Shown here: piece by piece, positions 46,571 to 57,869 of the stretch
Numbering within the stretch: the first letter of the stretch is position 1
Layout: every line of letters begins with the position of its first letter
Origin: Cyathus striatus
Lineage: Eukaryota; Basidiomycota; Agaricomycetes; Agaricales; Nidulariaceae
Length of the DNA: 64,000 nt
Assembly (NCBI GenBank): GCA_025738555.1
Contig: JAOVFP010000001.1
Location: 7,378,001-7,442,000 of the forward strand
Direction: 5' to 3'
Program-made: the position numbers and the translations under genes
Notes under the pieces: generated by a model
Seen by the model: only the letters and a program-made list of their open reading frames with translations
Databases searched by the model: none
What the model was told of the DNA's origin: nothing

Positions 46571-48240
46571 CACCTCCAATACAAATTAAGGGATTCAATA
46601 TGACCACAATATATTTGGGCAGCACAACAATTCCTGTATAAATTACCAGTACTACATAGCTATACTATACAGAAAAGTAGAACTCTGAATGTGCTACTAT
46701 GGAAATATCTGTACCCTCCTTGCACCACCAGTAACACCACCAGCACTAAGTCAGACTACTCATGAGGCTTCAGAATATACCTCAGCACAAGGTTCTCTTT
46801 GTAATCTATGTCTTACCTGTTATTGTTGTCATAGTTCTGGTACTGCTCTGGCCTTCCATCTAATAGCCTTGAACACCCACATGTTCTCCCATGTATATTA
46901 CTACAGCCATGTGGGAAACCACATGTCCCCCAGCACTTTGAAACATGTATCAAACACTACCCATGGCACATTGGGTGGTGCAATCAGATGCACCTGCACT
47001 AGTAACACCAGTGTCCATTATATCCAAGTACCTGTCTGAGATTAGCACATGTATTGGCATGTGTCTTGATGAGTGCCTATTAATAGAACAGTGCAGCACT
47101 TGATGTGTCTCTGAAACAGAGCACATCCTCATGGATTCTCATATGGAGGGATAACCATACCTCTTTGACCATTATGATTCTGCTAGGACATAGGATATGT
47201 ATGCTCCCCTTGCTAGACCATTGTGCATGAGATTGCTGGCATGTAATTTAGTATATAAGTAGTTAGACTTACTTTAGATTATCTTAAGCACTGCACTGGC
47301 TGTACTTCAGTTCTCACAGTAGAGTATGTTCTGAAATAGATATTGGATTCTGAGTATAAATCTGAAGTCTGAAGTCTGTTCTGGAAGTACCTGAAAGCAA
47401 TCACATTAACTACTATTAAATACATCGCCCATTTATCCTACTGGAAACTCTTGCGCCCTCAAACTAAATATAAATCTAACTTGAACTATATGTTCTTTGT
47501 TGGTGGTGTTAATACTATGTAAATAAACATACTCTAAAAGTTAGTCTTATCAATCCTAAGGTCACAACTCACTTGAGCATGAGCATGATCAGTATTATTA
47601 TTCACACTCATGATTATATACTATAATTAAAGAGTGAACTAGAATATAAATATTATAGTAATGCTCACTATTAGTTGAAATGAGTTTGGGTGTGTGCATG
47701 ATGTGAATACATATTAATGCACACACATAAGTATCAATATCCATGCCTACATTGAAGTGTGGATATGTCTATTGTACTTACAGTACTTACTTTTCCTCCA
47801 ACATATAAACAAATATAAATATAAATGTAACATTTAATTTTTTAGTGAGTGTGAAGTAAAGACCTTGAGTGTGAAAATTCAGACCCTGTGCATGAATTTA
47901 TGGACCCTGTGTGTGAGATGTCGACCCTGTGCATGAAATAACATCTTGAGTGTGATATGAGCATGCACGAAAAATGAGTGTGCATGTACAAGTTTGAGTG
48001 TGAAATATAAATGTTATTCTTCAAGCTATGACTTCTCATCTTGCTTAAAACCCTTATTCACAGTTACCATAACTCTACAGTAGTACATAACTAGTATATA
48101 AGTTTGATTTACTTTGTCTTTGACTCACAAATAGGCCATTTAAAACTAAGATATATACCTTGAGCGTGACATGCTCACTTATTGAGTGTGAAAATTTGGC
48201 CTAGAGCGTGGCACGCTCAATCATGCTCACCTTTTTGCGT

Positions 48241-48499
48241 GCATGGTAAAATATAGGTGCCCATTTACAGCAAACTGCGCTGCCAATGCCGACTTCATTC
48301 ATACAACACCAGGAGGAGATGGAAGCCCTGTTCTGTTTTGAGAAGCTGCGTTCGAGCCAGTGAACCCAGAGTTAATTCATCTAACTGGATTCATCGAAAG
48401 AGAGGTTCGAGTCTGCCACGTTAACACTCGTGAGTTTACATTTTTGCCAATGCTAATTTGTTACTACAGAACGATAGATACACCATATATGCATTGCAC
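48241..48499. other. Intergenic, 3' flank of the GH16-like gene
   Basis: CpG content returns here. A B-box-like GAGAGGTTCGAGTCTGCC lies at 48401, but no tRNA cloverleaf closes around it. Confidence 0.4.
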
Positions 48500-50336
48500 C
48501 TAATCGACATTTTCATCATCCTCGTAATAAGTAGGCGGTTGTGACACCCCAGCCTCAGACTCCGTAGCTTCTGCCAGCCGCCTCCTCAGCGTATTATTCA
48601 CCTCGAGTAACTCCGCCACTTCCACAGGGGCGGTAACAGTGCTACCTGAACGTGGGGGCTTTCCCTCTGATGTACCCAATTCCGCAGCATTCGAATCCAC
48701 AGATCCGTACATTATAGCCGATTGCGGCTGAGGCAGCCGCGCTTGCAAAAAAAATGGTATGGGAATTGGTGGCTTTCCTTTCGAATTTGAATTATGCGTA
48801 TTCCTCCGCCTCTTATAAACGATAAAAGTTGCCAAGACAATGATAAGGCATCCACATATAGCACCTATAACACTTCCTATTATCATGTGTCTGTGCTTGT
48901 TGGCATCTGACCTTTCTCCTGTGTCATTAGGGCTGTCTGAAGAACTACTTGTAGGAGAACCATCATTAGTCGAGGTGGTAATACTAGCAGTATCGATCGA
49001 CTGGTTGAACACTTTGACCGATCCGATCTCAAAATATGCCTATGAAAAATTAGCACCATTTCCTAACACAGAACAGGCATCTGGTCCACAAGCTTGGTTG
49101 TATGATGGGATGCTCAGATCTAACTAAAATAAGCACCAGCAAGCACAAATGACTACACACTCACCGCCACATAGTATAGTTTCGATAATAAGGGACTGAG
49201 GCAAAAATACTTGACTGAAGCCTTGTGGTCCACATACAGAAGCTGGCCAATTTGCTACTGGAGTACCAAGATCTGTCGTATTAATACTACTAGAATTCAA
49301 AATGAAACTCGGAATGATATTGCGGGGGAAGAACCATATTCTAAAATTGTTCAGTGATTTGTGTGTAGCAGAATTTACAAAGATTGATCTTACGAGACTC
49401 CGGTGGAAGCAAGTTCAGTAATGTACACACCACCTCCCTGGCTATTGAATTCGAGACCATTGGAAGGAAATGCAGCATTCGTAGTGGTACATCCATGTTT
49501 TGACTCACTGCAATCCGTCGTATTAACGATCGACGCTTGATTTTGGTTCGGGTTCGAGGTAGATGCATTACACGTTTCGCCTGTGTACAACCTCATCTGG
49601 CTCGATTCATCCGTATTTAGTGCTTCAAATGTATTGATGGCGCTGTAATAGAAACATTAGAAATATGCACTGCCAAAGAAAGAAATACTCGCCCGCCGTT
49701 GGGCCAATTACCACTGAAGACTTGCGTTGGAGCTACCGACCGACTTGAAATGTTAATTTAAGTATGGGCTTTCAGATATATGTCGCTGAACAACATACAA
49801 TGCTGGCTGTACACCGCACTGGAGCATAAGACGTTAGCGTTATGTCTCACCTATACCTGGAAAATCCTACTCCGTATGGTGCATGATAAATATCAATAGT
49901 CCAAACACTTCCCACGGAATAAGTAGCTCTTGTCATAATTTTAACTGAGTTCCTCCCGCTGTTATTGGATGGGATAATGCTAGTAGATGCATCTACAACT
50001 ATAAATGCGTGACCAGTATCGATTTCTTCGTATACTAGTTGTTTGGTCTCCGCAAATTCTCCATTCACGTAGCTACAAGGTTGAAGGATTCAGCGCAAGT
50101 AAGTGGTAAACAAAAATGAGATTTTCGTACTTCTGGTATCCTTTGTCTATGCTATCGCCTGTATTAATTTGCTTTCAGCAAAGTTACATAAATAGTTTTA
50201 GAAGAAAGAGTATACTTTCGGTGATGAACTCCCAGTCTGTCATGAAATCATGGCCGGAATTGCTCTGAACAAGCTCATACATTGCAGCAAAGGTCAGGCA
50301 TGGCAGTAGTGTAATAAATGCAGGGAGCGAGAGCAT
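48500..50336 (-). CDS. GH16-like extracellular domain with C-terminal membrane anchor; catalytic motif apparently lost
   Basis: Starts at 50336 with a signal peptide (MLSLPAFITLLPCLTFAA) followed by the GH16 N-terminal signature YELVQSNSGHDFMTDWEF. Exons 50216-50336, 50131-50158 and 49871-50072 give RATYSVGSVWTIDIYHAPYG. The next (from 49818) gives CGVQPALY where GH16 enzymes have CGVWPALW. NWPNGG then joins, across a GC-AG intron (about 49645-49696), to AINTFEALN. The usual E-I-D-x-x-E catalytic motif is thus A-I-N-x-x-E, lacking the nucleophile Glu and the Asp. Later come FNSQGGGVYITEL, RIWFFPRNIIPSF, ACGPDAC and AYFEIGSVKVF, all GH16-like. After a Ser/Thr-rich linker there is one membrane helix (IIGSVIGAICGCLIIVLATF), KRRR, and a ~100-residue cytoplasmic tail. 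A TAG at about 49034 lies in frame unless removed by an unmodelled intron, so a pseudogene is possible. Confidence 0.68.
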
Positions 50337-51137
50337 CTTTACAGAGTAATAGCTACAGTTCATAATACAATCTTGGTTTTTATATGAAGAGTCTAGCTTG
50401 CACTCTCATTACGAACTTCGAACTTTGATATAATCTGATGACCATGTAGAATTCTGATAGTTGTCAAATATCCGTTCCTATGGATTTGATAAAGATATGA
50501 TCACGAAGTATATCGTAAAAGTTCTACATAGGTTCCAATGATTATCAACAGCTCGCTATTCATTAGTGCATACTGAGATCATTACTGTTAGATGCAGTGG
50601 AGATTCATATGCCACGACACTGATTTAGCGCCTACTATAGTGTAATGTAGTGTACAAAGCAAAATGAAGGTAATATCCGGCAGCCACAGTTCAACGCCTC
50701 GGGGTGTCTAGGAAGGTTGGACTGAGCAAACACTATGGTGGTGTTGAGCAATGTGACTACTAACTAGTCCAGCATGTCGTGTCATTTTGTATGAACCTGC
50801 GTGAATAATTCAGTGATAGTACCGGTTGTACTACCTATTGACCACCTAGATCATTTGCTGTGTCACGCGTCATTATTAATTTTATTTGTGATGTAAGTTA
50901 AGTATAAGTAAGTACTGCCAAGCGCATTGCAGCGACTATGAGCACTTGAGCTATGGCTGTAATCCATCATAAAAGATACAGGTTTATTGTTCTCATAGAA
51001 CTAGATCTTTCATCTTGCGTGCGAGTCTATGATGTGAGATATAGAAGAGATGGCGCATACTAGACGTGCTGGTATCATTTAGTACGTTATGAAGCTTTCT
51101 TCTGCTTTCTTAATCTATTCAGTTATGTACAGTGGTG
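50337..51137. other. Upstream flank of the GH16-like gene, no gene seen
   Basis: Unique-looking, normal CpG content. A TATA-like TTTATATGAA (minus-strand upstream position near 50380) is weak. No other feature. Confidence 0.35.
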
Positions 51138-51250
51138 ACATGACCTATGGTCGGACCAAGTTTTACAAATTGGTCGATCAAATTTGTAAATTTGACCAAA
51201 ATTTGGTCAGATTGGTCAAGTATGGTCGAAGATTGGATAACTTTCGTGAG
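51138..51250. repeat. Cluster of GACCAA / TTGGTC words
   Basis: At least seven copies in both orientations within ~110 bp (GGACCAAG, ATTGGTCGATC, TTGACCAAAATTTGGTC, ATTGGTCAAG). The cluster can fold back on itself. It lies just downstream of a hAT transposase remnant and may be its subterminal region. Confidence 0.55.
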
Positions 51251-51556
51251 GACCATATACATGGCATCAATGTGAGCTCATTTAGGACTGATTATGTCGT
51301 GCGCTGTCCTTCCGCTGCTTCATCTTTGCTATCCCCATCTCCATCCCCCCCTGCTATCATCTCTAATGTTGCTTCTACATGTACCTCTACCTCGGTATTA
51401 GATATCTGTACCCATCCTTTCCAGTAGTAACCTAGGAGATCACAACTACCGCCCGGACCCGGATGGCAAAACAAGGACCTTCAATAAAATGCAAGTCTTT
51501 CTTGGCTGGGATGGCCTTGCTCAATTTGAAGTGGAAGGGGCTACGTGAGATATAGA

Positions 51557-52330
51557 CTAGGGGATGTATTGTGGCTCGCTTTGTGACATTGGTAAGGGGG
51601 CACTATATGGTTGAGTGTCAGGTAAGTACATTGTCTCCATTTCTACCTCATATGCTTCAACGTCTCTAATCAGTTTATTAGATATATCTGTAAACGTTAT
51701 AGTGTTGTCTTTCAATTCAATTGATGTTCTGTCTGCAGAGTCTTCGCTTCTTGGAGAGCCTGGAGCACCACCTACCTGACCAAATTCCCTCTTCTTATGA
51801 TTAGATGTTATCTCGGCCTTGTCTTGCTCACATTTGATGTCGGAACGCACAAGTACCGCATATTTTACGGTTTCAACCTTCATCCTATTTCGATGTTTTG
51901 AATGTACCCAGTCCATCTCGCTGAAAAGCTGCTCGCATCCAGCTGAATTTGCTATGATGCTAAGTACTCAGATTGCATACCACTGATATAAAGTGCTTCC
52001 GAAGCACGTTTCCGCACACCTGCGTCAACATAATCACGATTCACAACTTTGGAGGTGTAGAACTATGTGTCGCTTGACCTTCCGATGTGACAGGGGATAG
52101 ATTACGAGCATTCAATAGCTACAGTAAAATATAAAGAAATAGGGCCGGCAAGCGGCAGGGCCCACCACCACCTAATTTAAGTTATATTTACCATGACTTG
52201 AGTGGCTTTGTATGATTGAATTAACTTTCACTTCGATATCTGTTGGAGCCATCTCTCCGAACTTTTGTCTCAGTGTGATGGGTAAATCAAAGAAGGATAC
52301 CATGAGTTCCTTAACTTCATCCTATTACTG
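51557..52330 (-). pseudogene. hAT transposase C-terminal dimerisation domain, remnant
   Basis: On the minus strand the peptide SIIANSAGCEQLFSEMDWVHSKHRN, given here in part as ANSAGCEQLFSEM then HSKHRNRM and AVLVRSDI, is the hAT C-terminal (hATC) motif normally written as SAxCERxFS...HTKxRNRL. It is preceded by QWYAI-stop-VLS, where the TGA replaces the Arg (CGA) of relatives. Farther upstream (to about 52330) are DEVKELMVSFFDLP and the MAPTDIEV region. The C-terminal 80 residues are open to the stop at 51557. No BED finger or catalytic core remains nearby. Confidence 0.72.
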
Positions 52331-53149
52331 TTAGTTATCTAATCTACTTTCTATGTTTAGCAGACAACATTCAATGAGTCATCAACATAGTTTCATGATA
52401 TGTGTGAAGAGGTGAACTTATGATTGAAGGTTCTTATGCAAAGAAATGCAAGTCACTAGTGCATTCGTTCAGCATAAGGTTTCTAAGGTAATAGAATAAG
52501 GTAGTTAGCAATGTATACAAGAGGAGTAATGAAGCAGTAAAAGATAAAACTTCGGGATGAAGTTCTGAGAAGATATTTGAGCGATTGAGCTTGCACAACG
52601 AGTTGGAGCGAATAGAGAGATGCAGAATGTAAATAAAAAAGAAAAGAAAGAATATACCTAAAAACAGCGGGTTGAGAATAAGTAAGGCCAGGACAAGATA
52701 ATAATTGTCATTTTGTTTAAAGAAGATGAAACATTAATTTTTTTAGAATAGAGTGAAGAGAATGAATTAAAAGATGAGGAGGGAAGAAGGGATATGTTGA
52801 GATGTAGATATGAGGATGATTAAATCTTGAGTGCCAATGTTCAGAACGAGTTTGTGCGTTGTTGAGTGCTCCGTCGGTTGCTCAGGTCTGTGTCATATCC
52901 TCCACAGTGGCACCCTCTGTTCTGATTGAATGGAGAGCATTGTAGCGACGGGGGTGGGGGCGGAGGGAATCAGGGAGTGTGCTGAGATGGCAGAGATGAA
53001 CATAATAACTTGACGACATGAACAAGTCAGATGAATGTATGCATTTGCAGAACTTCAACTTGTCGAATCATCTGTTCCATAGTGCAGGTGTTGAGTGTGA
53101 AGATTAGGTCAATGTCATTTTGGAGTCTTGTTGAAGCAATGCCGGACAC
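52331..53149. other. Intergenic, nothing recognised
   Basis: AT-rich, purine-biased around 52640-52800, with no open frame of interest and no clear repeat. Confidence 0.4.
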
Positions 53150-53445
53150 ATGAAAACTTAGGTTTAAACTAAAGAATTGGCTTTTACATATACTTATTGT
53201 GATTGAATCAGGCCCTTACTTATTCAATTTCTACCATAACAACTGAAATAATAATATGTAACAATGACAAAAAGCCTATGCAATCATAGTTGGTTCTAAT
53301 TCTAATGTTTTAAGATTAGTGCTTAAATAAATGGTGTTCCGATTGGTTTATTGGCAAATATCTAACTGGGCTGCCATGGAGCTGAATGTCGGAGCTCAAT
53401 TACTTCGACATAGGCGAGTGTGGTTGTCCGGCTTTCCAATGTCCG
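53150..53445. repeat. Lone right arm of the 44342-45944 element family
   Basis: Matches 45630-45944 (TTATTGTGATTGAATCAG; TCTAATGTTTTA; GAGTGTGGTTGT then GGCTTTCCA) with about 20% divergence. No matching left arm occurs nearby, so it is a solo arm or a different, deleted copy. Confidence 0.8.
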
Positions 53446-54753
53446 TAGGGAACTGATGAAAGGACGCTGAGAATCAAAAATTCCAAAAACCAACCTCGCA
53501 CGGTTCCAAGGATTAAATGCACTTAGTAAGCGAGACCTTAGACATTTAGCCAATTCAGTCAACTGGACACGGAATTCATGCCATTGAAGGTGTTGTGAAA
53601 GTAGCAGTGTAAGCTAACTAGCTCTTAACTAACCCCACAAATAATCACCAGAATATAACTTTGACATAGCAGACCGCCACTAGCATACAGTGACACTTTC
53701 ACAATCATAATGCAAGTCCAACAGACAAGAAATGTAAACTACACATGGTGACTGTTCCTTTGTACACCCAAATTTGATTGTGCAATATCTTTACTACAAG
53801 TAACATTCCTGTTCTAAAAAGTTGATATCCATAATTCATGAGAAGTACAGTACATTATTCCTTAATTTAAGAGCAGTACAATTAAATCTGTAGGACATAT
53901 GTGCATTTTATTGATTCTAGAGTGAATTTAGATTTCACCACTCCTTTGTACAGGGTCACATTTAAGTAGCATTTAAGAGGAAGACATACAATAAGCAGCA
54001 TCATTCAGTCTCACTCTCACACACCCTCTCCCCTTACAACTCAACCTCTCCCATGCAATAGTCCTCCTCATAGGATTTATCCGACTACTTACATACCTCC
54101 TTCCCTCCACCACCTGATCTGTCGCAAGTGAAGCTTGCAAATCAAATATCCCGCTGGAACTAGCCAACTTATTGATCTGATTATCATGTATAAAAGCCAC
54201 GACAAGCAGGGAAGGCATTGTAAGTTCCTTCAAGGATAGAATTTTGGCAATGGTGGAGCATTACGTTTGTTGTAGGTGAGTTGCTCCCTGGGCCTAAGAA
54301 AAAGTTAGTAGAGCAGATGGAGGATGAAAGTAGAAATGAACATGATGAAAAAATGCACCAGACCCATACCAATACCTCAAATCCTGCCTATACTCGTACT
54401 CCAATATCTCACCCTCAGTAAACACCCCACACCAAGGGCTTCATTTCCCAAAACTTTGCATCTCAAAGCCACAAAGATACAGGAATAGTTCCTCGAGCCT
54501 GCAAGTGGGGGAAGCTCACCAAACATTGGGATGCACATTCAGTGATTTAGCTGATGATTGGGTGTTTCAATTTGAATGTTACATTTAGAGGGTATGCGAA
54601 GGCATACTGTAGATTCTAGTCAAAGTTTGAATCTTGTAAGTAATCAATTTGGAGAGAGAGGAGGAGAAGATAGTAGGTGTGGAACAATGAACCAGTCGCA
54701 CATGTTGATTATGATGAGAATGTTATGGTAACCAATTACAAAAGACCTAAAAA
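53446..54753. other. Intergenic, no gene recognised
   Basis: Short open frames only (for example a minus-strand frame 53973-54233) without recognisable motifs. Probably decayed repeats. Confidence 0.4.
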
Positions 54754-54934
54754 GGCATCAGCCAATCAGAAGCCCTGAAAATGAGATCCCGAACATGATC
54801 CACAAATTGTCTTATTAGGAAATCCCACTACCTTTTAAGGTAGTTGGGTTATAGGGTGGTTTGGATTTCCCTATAAGGAAATTTCAGAAATAGGGATTGG
54901 GATCTCACTTTCAGGCAATTTGATTGCTGACACC
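54754..54934. mobile_element. MITE-like element, ~181 bp, terminal inverted repeats
   Basis: The left GGCATCAGCCAATCAGAAGC...CTGAAAATGAGATCCC faces the right GGGATCTCACTTTCAG...GATTGCTGACACC. The arms are about 37 bp with a few mismatches. The terminal GGTGTCAGC resembles the terminus of the foldback element at 60346-62635. No coding capacity. Confidence 0.65.
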
Positions 54935-54954
54935 CTAAAACCCTTTGCCCTGTG

Positions 54955-55210
54955 AGGCTGTTGTAGAGCAGGCATTCTGCCTGCATGGTAAAAATGCGTT
55001 TTTCATATCCGTTACCTCACTCCTTACATACATTTACCTCGTGTCGCTTACCTACATAAATGTCGTACGTACGCTTTGTGAATGTCAGCTTCGCATTCCC
55101 CCCTTTTCTCTCTCTCTCGCAAGCTCACTGGATCTGAAGGGACAGACGGACGTCTTCCCACTCGCATATTTCTTTGTCGAGAGGATACCGTCAAGCAAAT
55201 ATCCTCCTCC
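54955..55210 (+). mobile_element. Fragment with palindromic terminus TAGAGCAGGCA
   Basis: Begins TAGAGCAGGCATTCTGCCTG, the same self-complementary start as at 11966. It is followed by CpG-bearing sequence (GTCGTACGTACGCTTTGTGA) that stands out from its surroundings up to about 55210. The right end is not defined. Confidence 0.45.
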
Positions 55211-55589
55211 ACACTGTGACCAGTGTGACATGCACATTTGTATTACACATTTGAGTTACCTTGTCTGTGTGACACCAATCACTATTTCTATTTAAAATTT
55301 TTGAATTGCTCTGGTGACTATTTAGTAAATTCCCTTTCTTTCCTATGCCATTTTTTATTATTATTCTTTACTCCCCTCTGCCTCCTCCTTCCCACACCTA
55401 CCTTCCCCCACTTCCTTCACTCCCCCTACTCTGAGCTCCCTCCTATATTCCCTCCATGCTACTCTTATTATCTAGACAGTTGTTTATTCTCTAGCAGCAG
55501 TATTCATTGATAAGTCATAAATTGTTTCACAGACCAATAATTAACCTTCACAGATTCAGTGTAAATAGTGGTCTGTGAATTTAGCTGTA

Positions 55590-55863
55590 CTATACCAATA
55601 CGACCATGTGTTCGCCACTTTTCAGCATGACGGCCATGAGCACTTGGACCTTCTGTTCAAAGGGCCATGTGAGGTGTGACAAAAATTGGAACTGTTCATG
55701 GAAATTTGTGCGAGTGAAGCAAGCTGCCTGAAATTCAACCTTAACCTCAATTTTTTGTTGTACCTCTGTTCAAACAGCTCTGTGACGCGTGACAAACAGG
55801 ACATCTGTTCTTGTTCATGGCCCTGTGTGATGTGTCACTGAACACATGGTCGTATTGGTACAG
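55590..55863. mobile_element. Tc1/mariner-type MITE, 274 bp
   Basis: The inverted termini CTATACCAATACGACCATGT and, reversed, CTGTACCAATACGACCATGT are flanked by TA on both sides (55588-55589 and 55864-55865). Both arms continue with GTTC. The interior has no gene. Confidence 0.85.
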
Positions 55864-55865
55864 TA

Positions 55866-57590
55866 GTAATGACTATTACTAACTTAGTAGAACTTTTAGG
55901 TTACCATCACAATCACAATCATCATCTTTTTCACTGATTCTTGAAGTGTTGTTACAATCCCAGGTTTCGGTTGCATGGAGGATGTATCAGAAATTCTTAT
56001 ATGTCTACAAACTCATTGTTTTGGCTCCATCAGCAAATTCCCCACTGGCTAAATTAGTAAAGTTAGCCAGATTTAGAGATAATTAGTGTATTTAAGTAAA
56101 AATAAGGTGCACTGTACCTAATATGTACCTAATATGTACTAGATTTGGCTTATTTGAGCTAATATGAAAATATTAAGATAATAAAGTATTGGGTTAGGAC
56201 AGAATAACTGTTTGTTAAGTAAAGGAAATACTAATACACCACTAAAATGTGTTATGTGCAAATCATATCTTTGAATTTATCAGGTACATAGTTTTCATGG
56301 AAACTATTATCTATACTACTTCTAAATAGGTTGTCAGCAAGTTGTAGTATTTAGTAGCTGTTACTTAAATACTGTAATTCATATACAGAGATATATATAA
56401 AGAGTGAATACTTAATGTGCATATACATAAGTTAATGGAAGACGAAGGAATGAAATCCAATTTAATTTGTCAACACATCAATGCATCACCCAAGGAGTGA
56501 TGTGTTGACCCAAGGAGTCAGGATTTCGTCAAGTCATTCTAAACTCTGTTCACACCGGTCTAATCTGGTCATGTGATGTGTTGGATTTGCCACGTTGTCA
56601 TCAATATGTCAACATGTCAGCATAGCTCTTCGGAGCCTGAATTCAACTTAAACCAAATGTTACTGCTTTTTCAATTCTTGCTTCCCTCTTCTGCCATCCT
56701 CCACCCCTCCTGCCCTTCCGCTCATCTGCTCCTCTTCCCTCTTGCCCTTCCGCTCCTCTGCCCCTCTTCCCTCTTGCCCTTTCAGCCTGTCTTTGCTTCC
56801 TGCTCACATTGTCTCCTATTCTCATCCTTGAAGCCATCTATTCTTTCTCCAACACCTCCACCTCATTTTGACACATTATATTGCATTTACTTCGAAAATT
56901 TTTGGTCAAGAATGTCTGCTCCATCAGCCCTATGTACTGCCCTCGCTACCTCGAATTCGTTCGCTCACTATTCGACATCTACCATCCTCTGGTTTGATGG
57001 TGTTCAAAAACACCTACTTTCTTGGCTTTCTTCTGAAGTTCACCATATGTTGGCAGTTGTTGTGTCTGTAAGCACCATTTCCCTGGTTCGCAAGTGACAA
57101 CCAATACTCATTTCATGTACATAGACTTGTGATATGATGTGCCTGGTATATAAGGTATGTTATATATTTCATAGTTGAGAGTGTATATGTTAGTGTACCT
57201 GGGCTTCACTATTTATTCACGATGTGTACATGTTATGTTGGTTATTGAATGGTGTATTATGTATGTCTTAGTTATGTTAGTCAGTATATAAATCCTGTAT
57301 TAATACATTCAATATTAACGATTTCTATTGCTTATTTATGAAATAACATGTCAGATAAATCAATTAATTCAATGCTAAAGCATTCTTTAATAGTCCTTAT
57401 TGTTGAAAATGTGTTGAAATATGGTGGAATAAGGCGAAATAAGGTAAAATAAGGTGAATCCAGGCTGAAATAACCAGGGGGCCTATCCTAATTTACCTAA
57501 AATGACTAATAGACCTTAATTTCACTTAATATTGCTTTAAAATGCTTTTCATTACTTATATATACTTTACTGTGGTTATTTCTCCTAATC
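55866..57590. other. Intergenic, no convincing gene
   Basis: Holds a pyrimidine-rich, locally tandem stretch (CCTCTTCCCTCTTGCCCTTC near 56730-56790) that keeps a long frame open by composition. A run of AATAAGG words (57430-57465) and AT-rich DNA make up the rest. Confidence 0.45.
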
Positions 57591-57869
57591 ATGTATGTGA
57601 GGTATTTCCTGATGTCAACACTTGCACTTCAAAGTATGTCAGGTTTTATCTATTGGTATGTAACAGCTTCACCAATAATAACTCATATTACAATAGGTAC
57701 ATTATTCTTTTTGACACTGAGAAGAGTTGGGAAGGATTTTATCCATGATAGTAGAGGTCTTAGAACTGTACTAAGACGAAAACAATCAAATTTCGAAGAT
57801 CCTTCCCCACTTATTGGCTTGGTTTTTCATGACAGAGTGCTCTATTTTTTCCTCTTGTTTGGTCAGTGA
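57591..57869 (+). pseudogene. Remnant of a seven-helix (DUF6533-like) membrane protein
   Basis: The frame contains LFFLTLRRVGKDFIHDSRGL and then PLIGLVFHDRVLYFFLLFG. This resembles the helix-loop-helix ending LTLxR...SRS-PLIxLIYRDGxxYFxxIF of mushroom DUF6533-type proteins. The earlier part (FIYWYVTASPIITH) could be a preceding helix. No start, no upstream exons, and AT-rich CpG-poor flanks, so probably a relic. Confidence 0.4.

Larger units (their letters stand above)
45945..48240. repeat. Repeat region rich in GAGTGTGA / TCACACTC words
   Basis: Two clusters (46090-46330 and 47570-48240) contain many copies of GAGTGTGA, GAGCATGA and their complements, for example GAGTGTGAGTGTGATTGG near 46200. 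Between them are AT-rich DNA and open frames without protein character. It may be one ~2.2-kb element with subterminal repeats, but I could not define ends. Confidence 0.45.

Noticed and set aside
48340..48425. Possible tRNA with a B-box GGTTCGAGTCT and a 5-bp anticodon-like stem AGTTA/TAACT
   Set aside because: The loop would give a TCA anticodon with pyrimidine 37, the T-stem has two mismatches and no acceptor stem closes. At best a decayed tRNA-like sequence.
56573..57097. 174-codon open frame
   Set aside because: The middle is a pyrimidine-rich tandem stretch, there are no introns or motifs, and the flanks are repeat DNA. Composition explains the open frame.
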